A stretch of DNA of 64,000 nt from NCBI GenBank assembly GCA_017396025.1, contig JAFQNF010000029.1:1-64000 (forward strand), in the 5' to 3' direction. The first letter of the stretch is position 1. Each line of letters opens with the position of its first letter. The translations under genes and the position numbers were made by a program. Below are positions 16,610 to 25,108 of this stretch, one piece after another. The notes beneath the pieces were generated by a model. That model made no database searches. It had not been told where the DNA came from and saw only the letters and a list, made by a program, of their open reading frames with translations. This DNA comes from a bacterium (GTDB lineage Bacteria > Cyanobacteriota > Vampirovibrionia > Gastranaerophilales > Gastranaerophilaceae).

Positions 16610-17953
16610 ATGAAAATAGTAATATATGGTGCAAATGAATTAGGTTGTCTTATTGCAACTAAACTTTTTGAAGATCACGACATTATAGTTATTGATGATG
16701 ATGTTAATGACTCTAGTGATTCTTTTGAAAAACTAGATTTAGAATATGTAAGAGGTTCTGGTTCAAATATAAGTGTTCTTGAATCTATTGGCATTAAAGA
16801 TGCAGATATTTTTATTGCTTGTACTCAAAATGATGAAGCAAATATTGTTTCTTGCATTACCGTCAATAATATGGCAAAGCTCAAAACGGTTTGTTTTGTG
16901 AGTAAAAGGGAAAATGTAGATTCACTTTCATTAGTAAGAGGTTCTAAGTATCAAAATGAATTAATGATTGATTATGTACTTTGGCCAGAAGAATTAATGA
17001 CTCAAGAAATATTTAGAATAATTACTGTTCCGAATGCTATAGATGTTGAAAATTTTGCGAATGGAAAAGCAAGGTTGCTTGAATATAGAGTTGTTGAAGG
17101 AACAAAATTCCTAAATAAAAAATTGAAAGAGTGTAGTTTCCCAGAAGAAACTCTGATTGTTGGAATAACGAGGGATGATACTTTGTTTATCCCTAATGGA
17201 GATAGCGAAATATTATTGAATGACAAAGTAATTTTTATGGGCTCTTCATATTCTTTAGATATTTTGGCTAATAAGTTTTTCCAAGATAATACAGATGTTA
17301 AAACTGTTACTATTATTGGTGGTGGAAATGTTGGATTGATGTTAGCTCAAAACTTGGAAAAAGCTAATATGAAAATCAAAGTGATTGAGTGTGACTACAA
17401 ACGTTGTGTTGAACTTACAGAAAATTTAAAAAATACACTTGTAATAAATGGTGATGGTGCAAATTTTGAACTATTAGAAGAAGAACGTGTTGGTGAATCG
17501 GATGTCGTTATTTGCGTTACAAATAATGACGAGAAGAATTTGTTATGTTCTCTTCTTGCTAAACAACTTGGGGTTGCTAAAGTTATTACAAGAGTTTCTA
17601 AAAACGCTAATGCGAGTCTGTTTGAACGAGTTGGTATTGATGTTGCAATATCAGAAAATGGTGCGGCAATTGAAGATATTGAAAATCATTTAATAAAAAC
17701 AGATATAGAAATTTTAGCTACTGTTGAACGAGGACAGGGTGAAGTCCTTGAAATAGAAGTGCCTTTTGATTTCAAAACAGATAGCCTTATGAACATAAAA
17801 CTTCCGTGTAAAGCAATTGTTGCTATAATCCAACGAAGAAACAAAGTTATAATCCCAAGAGGTACGACTCAAGTTATGCCTTCTGATAACTTGATTGTAT
17901 TTACAACAAAAGATAATTCAGAAACAATAAAAAATTATTTTAAAAGGTGTTAA
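16610..17953 (+). CDS. trkA: Trk potassium uptake regulatory protein TrkA
   Basis: 447 residues made of two RCK (Rossmann NAD-binding plus TrkA-C) halves. The first Rossmann motif, IYGANELGCLIATKL, is degenerate, while the second, IIGGGNVGLMLAQNLE near residue 230, is canonical. It binds nucleotides on the cytoplasmic face of TrkH and gates K+ uptake. AAAGGGAT precedes the ATG. TrkH follows after three bases, forming a trkAH operon. Confidence 0.93.
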   Translation: MKIVIYGANELGCLIATKLFEDHDIIVIDDDVNDSSDSFEKLDLEYVRGSGSNISVLESIGIKDADIFIACTQNDEANIVSCITVNNMAKLKTVCFVSKRENVDSLSLVRGSKYQNELMIDYVLWPEELMTQEIFRIITVPNAIDVENFANGKARLLEYRVVEGTKFLNKKLKECSFPEETLIVGITRDDTLFIPNGDSEILLNDKVIFMGSSYSLDILANKFFQDNTDVKTVTIIGGGNVGLMLAQNLEKANMKIKVIECDYKRCVELTENLKNTLVINGDGANFELLEEERVGESDVVICVTNNDEKNLLCSLLAKQLGVAKVITRVSKNANASLFERVGIDVAISENGAAIEDIENHLIKTDIEILATVERGQGEVLEIEVPFDFKTDSLMNIKLPCKAIVAIIQRRNKVIIPRGTTQVMPSDNLIVFTTKDNSETIKNYFKRC

Positions 17954-17956
17954 TAA

Positions 17957-19438
17957 ATGAACCTTGTATACGTATTAAATTCTGTTAGCTTGATTTTGCG
18001 ATATATTTCGGTATTGTTATTAATACCATTTATCTGTGCAATAGTTGTTGGTGAATATTGGGCAGCAATTCCGTTTATTGGTACATCTATTATTTCGTTT
18101 TGTTTTGGATTTTTGTTTAGGGATAAAACCCATAATGAAGAAGAAATCAATAATCTAAGTAAAACTGATGCGCTTGCTATAGTTCTTTTGACTTGGATTT
18201 TAATGTTTTTCTTAGGGACAATTCCTTTTATTTATTTTGGTTTATCTCCAATAAATGCATTGTTTGAAAGTGTTTCTGGTGTTACTGCAACAGGTGCAAC
18301 TATATTATCTGATTTTTCTCTGTATCCAAAAACAATGTTTTTTTGGCGTTCTTTTAGTCAATGGATTGGTGGTTTAGGAATATTAGTATTGTTTACTGCA
18401 ATTTTGCCTCAGTTTTCAATTGCGGGAAGACAGATGTTTTTTGCAGAATTACCTGGTTCAAAAGATAATAAGTTAACTCCTCGCATTAGACAAACCGCGG
18501 CAGCATTATGGGGTGTATATTTAATATTAACTCTTTTAGAAATATGTATTTTGGCATATTTTAAGATGCCTTTATTTGATGCAATATGTACATCGTTATC
18601 AACAATTGCAGCAGGTGGATTTTCTCCTCAACAGACAAGCATGATTGCATATGGCTCATCTAAAATTATTTGGACAGTTGCTATCTTTATGTTTTTTGCA
18701 GGATTCAACTTCGCGCTTCAATATAAAGTGTTCTTTCTTCGAAAAATAAAAGATTTGATTAAAGATGAAGAATTTAGATTATATTTCTTTATTGTGATTT
18801 TGTTTACTGCTCTTATTTCTGTCACATTAACAACGCATAATATTTATGATTTTTCTACATCTATTAAAGAAGCATTTTTCCAAGTAATATCAATTATTAC
18901 GACAACTGGATTTGCCTCTGTGGATTATAATGAGTGGAATTTAAGGGCAAAGATATTTTTGTTTATTTTGATGTTTACAGGTGCATCCATTGGGTCAGCA
19001 ACTGGTGGCGTTAAATTAATTAGACTTGTTTTTATTTTCAAATATATGAAAAGGCAAATAGCGAAAATTCATCATCCGAATGGTGTTTATCCTATGAAGA
19101 TAAATAGGGTGATTATTAGTGAAGATGTTGTTAGACAGATGATTTCTTTTGTCTTTTTCTATTATGGAATTTTTGTTATAACAGCAGTCGCTCTAATTTT
19201 GATAGAACAAGACGCAATTACAGGTATATCGGCTGCAATTGCTACATTGGGTAACATAGGTCCAGCTTTTGGTGCTGTTGTTGGTCCAATGGGTGGATAT
19301 TCTGATTTGTCAGTTGTTTCAAAGCTGATATGTATTTTTAATATGTTCATTGGACGTTTAGAGTTGATTCCATTTTTGGCAATTTTACACCCAGATTTCT
19401 GGTCATTCAAAAGGTTGAATAACTTGCACAAAAAATAG
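17957..19438 (+). CDS. trkH: Trk potassium transporter membrane subunit TrkH
   Basis: 493 residues, about ten membrane segments. K+-selectivity-filter loops of the four MPM repeats are visible: SGVTATGATI, LSTIAAGGFSP, ITTTGFASVD and ATLGNIGPAFG. GASIGSATGGVKLIR and the final FIGRLELIPFL are typical of TrkH/KtrB. It should form the K+ channel-like transporter gated by the upstream TrkA. Confidence 0.94.
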   Translation: MNLVYVLNSVSLILRYISVLLLIPFICAIVVGEYWAAIPFIGTSIISFCFGFLFRDKTHNEEEINNLSKTDALAIVLLTWILMFFLGTIPFIYFGLSPINALFESVSGVTATGATILSDFSLYPKTMFFWRSFSQWIGGLGILVLFTAILPQFSIAGRQMFFAELPGSKDNKLTPRIRQTAAALWGVYLILTLLEICILAYFKMPLFDAICTSLSTIAAGGFSPQQTSMIAYGSSKIIWTVAIFMFFAGFNFALQYKVFFLRKIKDLIKDEEFRLYFFIVILFTALISVTLTTHNIYDFSTSIKEAFFQVISIITTTGFASVDYNEWNLRAKIFLFILMFTGASIGSATGGVKLIRLVFIFKYMKRQIAKIHHPNGVYPMKINRVIISEDVVRQMISFVFFYYGIFVITAVALILIEQDAITGISAAIATLGNIGPAFGAVVGPMGGYSDLSVVSKLICIFNMFIGRLELIPFLAILHPDFWSFKRLNNLHKK

Positions 19439-19453
19439 AATATATGGTACAAT
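19424..19453 (+). promoter_or_regulatory. Promoter of the VWA/FHA/zinc-ribbon operon
   Basis: TTGCAC, 18 bases, TACAAT, overlapping the end of trkH. Start near 19460, followed by a small hairpin CTACT - GTTA - AGTAG. Confidence 0.5.
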
Positions 19454-19484
19454 TCTACTGTTAAGTAGTAGTTTTGAGAAGAAT

Positions 19485-20153
19485 ATGTTTAGAAAGTCTT
19501 TAATATTTGGTTTTTTACTTGTTGTAGTAGTTATAGTGATTAAATTTGCAGTTGCTGGTATGAGTAGGGTTGAATTTAGTGAATTCAAGCCTGTATGTGC
19601 TATTTTCTTGCTAGATGTTTCTGCTTCAAATAGAGAAATGTTATGGAGTCAACAACAAACAATATTAAAAATTGGTAAAAAGTTAGATTCTGAAGATCAC
19701 GCAAAAATATATGTTGTAACAGAAGATGCATATGAAGTATATGATGGTGCGCCACATAAAACTATAGCAATGAGACAAGCTATGAATAAACGTAGTGAGT
19801 TTGATAGTAAAGCTTATGGTACAGCATATGGTGTTGCACTTAAAAAAGCTATAGGTGATGCACTTAGATATAAAGCAGATGGATATACCCCTGCGATTAT
19901 CGTACTTGGTGATTTAGAAAATGAAGGTGCGATAGATAAACAAATTAATTGGGACATATTGCCAAAAAATTTACAAAAAACATTGCAGTATATTCCTGAT
20001 TTGTCTTTGACATTCTTGTATGCTCATCCTGAAAAATTAGATGCAGTTAAACAAAAATTAGTTTCTGTAATGGGTGAAAAACAGCTTGTTATGGCATCAG
20101 AGGAAAATGTTGATTTGGCAGTTAGAAAATTCTCAACAGCAGTAGGAAGATAG
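19485..20153 (+). CDS. Membrane-anchored VWA-domain-like protein
   Basis: 222 residues. Residues 5-25 form a single membrane anchor. AIFLLDVSASNRE places D44, S46 and S48 in a DxSxS metal-ion (MIDAS) motif, after which the order of strands and helices fits a von Willebrand A fold; AIIVLGDLENEG offers the later Asp. The domain should bind a protein partner through Mg2+. It starts an apparent three-gene operon whose next gene begins within ten bases, so the FHA and zinc-ribbon proteins are its likely partners. Confidence 0.65.
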   Translation: MFRKSLIFGFLLVVVVIVIKFAVAGMSRVEFSEFKPVCAIFLLDVSASNREMLWSQQQTILKIGKKLDSEDHAKIYVVTEDAYEVYDGAPHKTIAMRQAMNKRSEFDSKAYGTAYGVALKKAIGDALRYKADGYTPAIIVLGDLENEGAIDKQINWDILPKNLQKTLQYIPDLSLTFLYAHPEKLDAVKQKLVSVMGEKQLVMASEENVDLAVRKFSTAVGR

Positions 20154-20162
20154 GTGGATATA

Positions 20163-21836
20163 ATGAAGGTTACTATAACATCAAAGAATAACGAAAAAGT
20201 ATTCAATGACTCTAGTATAATTAATATTGGTTCAGCTAGAAATTGCCAATTTAAGCTAGATCTTGGGTTTGAATTGGTTGTTTCACTTCAAAAACTTGAT
20301 AATGGAAAGTGGCAGATAGTAAATACTTCAAAAACAGATAAAGTTCTTTTTAGAGGTCAACCTATCGGCCAAACTCTTATCATTGGTTCATTATGTAAGT
20401 TGATGATTGCTGATAGTGACGAATTTATTAGCATTAAGATAACTTCTGGTGGAGTTAATCCTAAAGTAGTTCCAGGTTCTTTAGAACTTGCAAATAGAAA
20501 AAATGCTGAGCGTATCAAAAGAGTTGAGAACAAAAGAACTCTTGCAATGATTGAAGAAGAAGATTTGAACGAAGAAGATATTGCAACTCTTTATGGTACA
20601 GGTGCTGGTGTTAATGCGAAATTAAAAATTGATAGAAAAAAATCTGATATTGAAAGAAGACGTGCTTTAATTACAAAAGAAATTGCGTATAAATCTAATT
20701 ATTTAAGACAAAAACTTGCACAAAATGAAATTCTTTTGGCTGTATTAAATGCATTTGTTGGTATTGTTCCATTAACTATGGCTTATATCTTAAAAGATAT
20801 TATTGCTTTTGGTTTTGCTGATAAATCATTACAATCAAAGATTTTATTCTTGGTTGCAGTTTGCTTTATCATTATTACATCTTTATTACAACAAGGTCAG
20901 TTCCTTGTATTGCAAAATAAAATTAAAGGTGCAAAAGCATCACAGTCTTCTGTATTAATTCAAAGGCTATGTATGTTATGTTCTGGTGGTTTGTTCTTGT
21001 CAATATTGATGTTCTCAATGGCAGAACTTGCAATCCATAAATATAATTTGCCAGTATTAATTCCGCAAATGTTAATCCTATGTTCATTCTTATGTATATT
21101 CCTAGGATTGTTCTCTGGTTTTACAAAAAATATTATTGCTGAAACAGGTGAAGAACTTGATGGCTATGAAAGCAGAGAAGACTTCCAAGCTGTTGTTAAA
21201 GATTATCAACAATGGATTACATTATTTGTAAACAATATTGGTAGAAAAAAATTAAAAGATATTAAAGAAAAAATATTTAACTTAAATGTTAAAGCAGCAT
21301 TTGAATATTTCTTGGGTGTTATTACGGCTCCATTCCTAGCGTATGGTGTATCTCAAACATTGGCAGAATGTTTCCCAGAAGCTGCAGCTTGGATTAGATT
21401 ATCTGCAGGTTTCAAATTCTCTCCAATTTTCTTAGTTCTTGCAACATTTATGATTGTGTTTGCCTTCCATTGTTTTGCAACATCATTTGCTACAACAAAG
21501 AGAATGCTTGCATCTAACGTAATTAAACAAGATGGTTTTAGTGATTACTCAGTTCACGGTGTAGTTCTTCATGGTGTTGAATCTTCTAAAAACCTTAAAA
21601 AAGAAGCTAGAAAATTCTTTATAATTGCAATAGCAGTTGTATTTATTGAGTTAGCGATGAACGTTTCTTACTTCATTGGTGTAATGGGTGGCGATGTAAT
21701 GGGTATGGTATTATCATTTATCGCAGCATCTGTTCCTACTGCTATCTTGATTATGGAAACTACAATGTTAGGTAATACTAAGTTTGAAATTATTGTAAGA
21801 GAAGAATTATTAGAAAAAGTAGATAAAGATTACTAA
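20163..21836 (+). CDS. FHA-like domain fused to polytopic membrane protein
   Basis: 557 residues from the ATG at 20163, preceded by AGGTGG; a GTG three codons earlier is possible. Residues 1-95 look like a forkhead-associated fold (INIGSARNCQFKLD resembles the phosphothreonine-binding loop), though Arg/Ser conservation is only partial. A helical linker to residue 175 leads to about eight membrane segments in two clusters (190-300 and 375-540). No enzyme motif is visible. It probably forms a membrane complex with the VWA protein before it and the zinc-ribbon protein after it. Confidence 0.6.
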   Translation: MKVTITSKNNEKVFNDSSIINIGSARNCQFKLDLGFELVVSLQKLDNGKWQIVNTSKTDKVLFRGQPIGQTLIIGSLCKLMIADSDEFISIKITSGGVNPKVVPGSLELANRKNAERIKRVENKRTLAMIEEEDLNEEDIATLYGTGAGVNAKLKIDRKKSDIERRRALITKEIAYKSNYLRQKLAQNEILLAVLNAFVGIVPLTMAYILKDIIAFGFADKSLQSKILFLVAVCFIIITSLLQQGQFLVLQNKIKGAKASQSSVLIQRLCMLCSGGLFLSILMFSMAELAIHKYNLPVLIPQMLILCSFLCIFLGLFSGFTKNIIAETGEELDGYESREDFQAVVKDYQQWITLFVNNIGRKKLKDIKEKIFNLNVKAAFEYFLGVITAPFLAYGVSQTLAECFPEAAAWIRLSAGFKFSPIFLVLATFMIVFAFHCFATSFATTKRMLASNVIKQDGFSDYSVHGVVLHGVESSKNLKKEARKFFIIAIAVVFIELAMNVSYFIGVMGGDVMGMVLSFIAASVPTAILIMETTMLGNTKFEIIVREELLEKVDKDY

Positions 21837-21857
21837 TTATAAATAAGGAAATAATTA

Positions 21858-22613
21858 ATGTATAAATGTACAGAGTGTCAAGCTGAATATAACGATTGCC
21901 CAGATTTTTGTGATTGTGGTAATGACACATTTGAAGAAGTATACGAAGAAGTGTACGAAGAAGAATACTACGAAGAACCTGTTAGACCAGTTCGTCGTCC
22001 AGTAAAACCAAAAAGAGTTTTATCTCCTGAAGAAATAGAAGAGATGGAAGAAGAAGCAGCTGACAAAAAGAAAGCAATGATAACAATGGGTATTTTCTTG
22101 TTAATTGCTTTGGTTGTAATTTGTCTTCCTCCTTATCCTAAAAAGAAAATTGATCAGGTTAAAGAAAAGGCAGCTGTTGCAAAAGTTAAATTGCCAGATG
22201 TGAATTCATATTGGGATAATACACTTCCTGCTGCATTTAGGAAAGGTGATCCAGATTCTCAATTGCCATTGTTGAATGAAAACTTCTCTTCTATATCAAC
22301 TGATTTGCGTAGTTATTTGGTTTTAATTGGTGAAGAATTTTCTTCTCAATGGAATGCAAATCTTGTTGATGGTTCTGGTGAGTGTAAGATACAATTTACA
22401 ATTAATAAAGATGGTATTATAGAAAACAAGAAGATGATTGCGAAATCAAGGAATGAATCTCTTGATAATTCAGTACTTCTATTGTTGTCTCAAATTACAA
22501 ATCTAAACTTACCACCAGCTGATTATAAAGGTGAACGTATTATTTTAGCATTTAAGATTGATGAAAAAAGCGGAAGCAAAGTATATTATCCTCAATATAA
22601 GAGAAGAAAATAA
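21858..22613 (+). CDS. Zinc-ribbon / membrane / TonB_C-like protein
   Basis: 251 residues. Residues 1-27 hold a zinc ribbon (CTECQAEYNDCPDFCDCG). Residues 28-70 are a Glu/Tyr-rich acidic linker, and 75-92 a single membrane segment. The C-terminal 100 residues (CKIQFTINKDGIIENKKMI, then SLDNSVLLLLSQ and LPPADYKGERIILAFKI) resemble TonB/TolA C-terminal domains. A cytoplasmic zinc ribbon would thus be linked to an outside TonB_C-like domain. It is the third gene of the VWA-FHA operon and ends exactly where convergent aroA ends. Confidence 0.65.
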   Translation: MYKCTECQAEYNDCPDFCDCGNDTFEEVYEEVYEEEYYEEPVRPVRRPVKPKRVLSPEEIEEMEEEAADKKKAMITMGIFLLIALVVICLPPYPKKKIDQVKEKAAVAKVKLPDVNSYWDNTLPAAFRKGDPDSQLPLLNENFSSISTDLRSYLVLIGEEFSSQWNANLVDGSGECKIQFTINKDGIIENKKMIAKSRNESLDNSVLLLLSQITNLNLPPADYKGERIILAFKIDEKSGSKVYYPQYKRRK

Positions 22614-23885
22614 TTACTTAAGTTCATTAATTAAATCTAAAAATTCTGGAAAAGAAATATTAACCCATTGAAATTCATTGATTTTGATGGGTTTTTTACA
22701 TATTAAACCAGCTACATATGTGCTCATTGCAATTCTGTGATCGTGATAACATTCAATTTCACAGTCGCCTGTTAACTCTGTTTTGCCTTGAATTATTAAT
22801 CCATCTGGTGTCTCTTCAATATTTGCACCTAGTTTTTCTAATTCAACTTTGACAGCTGTAATTCTATCAGCTTCTTTGTTTCGTAAATCTTGAGCGTCTT
22901 TTATTACAGTTGTACCCTCTGCTTGTGTTGCAGCAACTGCAATAATAGGGATTTCATCAATTAATCTTGGAATTATCTCACCCTCAATTGTTGTAGCTTT
23001 AAGATTTGAATATTTAACTTGGATATCAGCAACTTTTTCACCAGATATTATTCTTTCATTTAAAAGTGCTATATTAGCGTTCATATCTTTTAGAACTTCA
23101 ATGATGCCGGCTCTTGTTTCGTTAATTCCTACATTTTTTATTATTATGTTTGAATTTGGAATGATTGCGGCTGCTATCATAAAAAATGCAGCAGAAGATA
23201 TATCACCACATACGGTTATATCGCAAGGGCTTAATTGCGATTTGTTTATATTTACAGTGTTTCCATCAACATTTATATCAGCTCCCATATATTCAAACAT
23301 AAGTTCTGTATGGTTACGTGATTTATATGGTTCCGTAATGCTTGTTGTGCCTTCAGCAAACAAGCCTGCTAGTAATAAACAAGATTTTACTTGTGCGGAA
23401 GCTAGTGGTGAGTTGTATTTAATTCCTTTTAAATGAGCTCCTTTTACTGTTAAAGGTAGTTTGAAATCATTGTGTGCAAAATTTGCGCCCATTTGTTCTA
23501 ATGGGGAAATTACTCTTTTCATTGGTCTTTTAGAAAGGCTTTCATCCCCATGCATTTTACAATCAAAGTCTTGGCCTGCTAAAATGCCCAACATAAGACG
23601 AGTTGTTGTTCCAGAGTTTCCACAATCAAGTGCTTCTGTTGGTTCTTTTAATGCATTTGTTGCGTCTATAATAAGTTCTTTTTCATTCAGAAATTCTACT
23701 GAACATCCAAGTTGTTGAACTATTTTTAACGTAGACATGCAATCAGCACCTTTTGAATAATTTGTTACCTTCACTCTTCCTTTTGTAAGTGCTGCAAACA
23801 TAAATGCACGATGAGTTATTGATTTATCTGCTGGGATTTCAATTGTACCCGTTAGTCCGTTTGATTTTTCTACCTTAATATCCAT
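22614..23885 (-). CDS. aroA: 3-phosphoshikimate 1-carboxyvinyltransferase (EPSP synthase)
   Basis: Joins shikimate 3-phosphate and phosphoenolpyruvate in the chorismate pathway. Signatures are PADKSITHRAFM (substrate-binding Lys), LDCGNSGTTTRLMLG, SKRPMKRVISPL, and DHRIAMST near the C-terminus. I start it at MDIKVEKSNG (23885), the family N-terminus. It lies six bases after a good -10 without a ribosome-binding site, which predicts a leaderless mRNA. A longer frame reaches an ATG at 23930, but that codon lies inside a repeat element and adds 15 residues foreign to AroA. Zero bases separate its stop from the convergent upstream gene. Confidence 0.95.
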   Translation of the reverse strand: MDIKVEKSNGLTGTIEIPADKSITHRAFMFAALTKGRVKVTNYSKGADCMSTLKIVQQLGCSVEFLNEKELIIDATNALKEPTEALDCGNSGTTTRLMLGILAGQDFDCKMHGDESLSKRPMKRVISPLEQMGANFAHNDFKLPLTVKGAHLKGIKYNSPLASAQVKSCLLLAGLFAEGTTSITEPYKSRNHTELMFEYMGADINVDGNTVNINKSQLSPCDITVCGDISSAAFFMIAAAIIPNSNIIIKNVGINETRAGIIEVLKDMNANIALLNERIISGEKVADIQVKYSNLKATTIEGEIIPRLIDEIPIIAVAATQAEGTTVIKDAQDLRNKEADRITAVKVELEKLGANIEETPDGLIIQGKTELTGDCEIECYHDHRIAMSTYVAGLICKKPIKINEFQWVNISFPEFLDLINELK

Positions 23886-23891
23886 ATTTTT

Positions 23892-23920
23892 ATTAGACAA
23901 TAAATTATATTTATTTGCAA
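23892..23920 (-). promoter_or_regulatory. aroA promoter, leaderless type
   Basis: Minus strand: TTGCAA, exactly 17 bases, TCTAAT, six bases, ATG. It lies just outside the MITE terminus at 23928. Confidence 0.65.
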
Positions 23921-23927
23921 ATGGCTT

Positions 23928-24244
23928 CATAAATAATGTTATGGATAGATGCTTTGTATAAAATAATTTTTTCTGTCCTGTAGCTTCGGATAGATAACTT
24001 CTAAGCTCAACTCAAGCTGCGGAACTCGCACGCTTTGGCGTGCTCAAACAGTCCTCGCTTTGATGTTGTTTCGCTAAAAAGTTTAACTATCCTTCGCAAT
24101 GGACTTCAAAAATATATTTTATACAAAGTAATTAGTTTAATAAAAATAAAATTAGAGACAATATGTTGAAGTTACAAAACTAGAAGCGAATATCCTGTTG
24201 ATAATTTTATTTTGTTAAAACAAGTAGTTATAACATTATTTATG
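23928..24244. repeat. MITE-like element, copy B (317 bp)
   Basis: Bounded by the same 15-bp inverted repeats as copy A: CATAAATAATGTTAT at 23928-23942 and its complement at 24230-24244. Nested inside is a 175-bp palindromic core, 23953-24127, with 13-bp arms TTTGTATAAAATA. A further hairpin lies at 24140-24205, part of which (AATAAAATTATCAAC...) matches copy A near 8330 in inverted orientation. The core shares GGAACTCGC...CTCAAACAGTCCTCGC with 60845-61002. The element explains most of the gap between aroA and rplU and contains no gene. Confidence 0.85.
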
Positions 24245-24280
24245 TAACTTAATAAAATAAACAAAAGGTATTATGCCGTG

Positions 24281-24327
24281 TTGACAATGAATTTTGTGCA
24301 AGTTAAACTTTATACATAGTGTACAAT
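24281..24327 (+). promoter_or_regulatory. rplU-rpmA promoter region
   Basis: TTGACA at 24281, 17 bases, TAAACT; a second -10-like TACAAT at 24322-24327 lies inside an inverted repeat TGTACAA - TTATG - TTGTACA (24320-24338). The leader to rplU is 80-100 bases, and the inverted repeat could be an operator or an RNA hairpin. Confidence 0.6.
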
Positions 24328-24406
24328 TATGTTGTACATGTGTGTAGATAGCTAAGTCGTTAATAAATGCGGAAGCTACGACTAGCTCAAGTGAAAGGAA
24401 TAAGAA

Positions 24407-24757
24407 ATGTTCGCAATTATTGAAACAGGCGGAAAACAATATCAAGTTACTGAAGGTCGTTACGTTGATATCGAATTATTAGAAAACGAACCAGAATCTA
24501 AAGTTGTTTTTGAAAACATCATTATGCTTGTAAATGGCAAAAAATCAAAAGTTGGTCAACCATATGTTAAAAATGCAAGCGTAGAAGGTACTATTGTAAA
24601 ACACGATAGAGATAAAAAAGTTATTGTTTACAAACAAAGAGCTAAAAAAGGCTACAGAAGAAAACAAGGACACAGACAATCTTTTACAAGAGTTATGATT
24701 AATAAAATCAGAACATCTGCAAAAGGTAAAGCAGAAGAAGCAACTTCAGAAGAATAA
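24407..24757 (+). CDS. rplU: 50S ribosomal protein L21
   Basis: 116 residues. [17 protein letters not shown] at the start and [21 protein letters not shown] are diagnostic of L21. A short acidic tail ([11 protein letters not shown]) extends it beyond the usual 103. AAAGGAA precedes the ATG. L27 follows after 25 bases, the common rplU-rpmA pair. Confidence 0.97.
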   Translation: MFAIIETGGKQYQVTEGRYVDIELLENEPESKVVFENIIMLVNGKKSKVGQPYVKNASVEGTIVKHDRDKKVIVYKQRAKKGYRRKQGHRQSFTRVMINKIRTSAKGKAEEATSEE

Positions 24758-24782
24758 AAAGTAATTTAAGGAGAATATAACC

Positions 24783-25037
24783 ATGGCACATAAGAAGGGT
24801 GTCGGTTCGAGTAAAAACGGACGCGACAGTGAAAGTAAGCGATTAGGCGTTAAGAAATTTGGCGGTGAAGCTGTTACAACTGGTAACATCATTGTTCGTC
24901 AAAAAGGTACAAAAATTCACCCAGGTAACAACGTAGGTATGGGTAAAGATTACACATTATTTGCGTTAATTGATGGTGTTGTTAAATTTGAACCACACAG
25001 ACGTGATAGAAAACAAGTTAGCGTTTACGCTCAATAG
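24783..25037 (+). CDS. rpmA: 50S ribosomal protein L27
   Basis: 84 residues. [20 protein letters not shown] and [19 protein letters not shown] are diagnostic. It starts directly with MAHKKG, so it lacks the cleavable N-terminal extension processed by Prp in Firmicutes. The N-terminal tail reaches the peptidyl-transferase centre. AAGGAG precedes the ATG. Confidence 0.97.
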   Translation: MAHKKGVGSSKNGRDSESKRLGVKKFGGEAVTTGNIIVRQKGTKIHPGNNVGMGKDYTLFALIDGVVKFEPHRRDRKQVSVYAQ

Positions 25038-25051
25038 TAAAAATTAGTTAG

Positions 25052-25091
25052 ACAAGAAGGGACAACAGTGTGGTTGTTCCTTCTTGTTTTT
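25052..25091 (+). terminator. Terminator of rplU-rpmA
   Basis: 15-base stem ACAAGAAGGGACAAC / GTTGTTCCTTCTTGT with a six-base loop and a T run. Confidence 0.95.
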
Positions 25092-25108
25092 GAATAGAGG
25101 AGTGTTCA

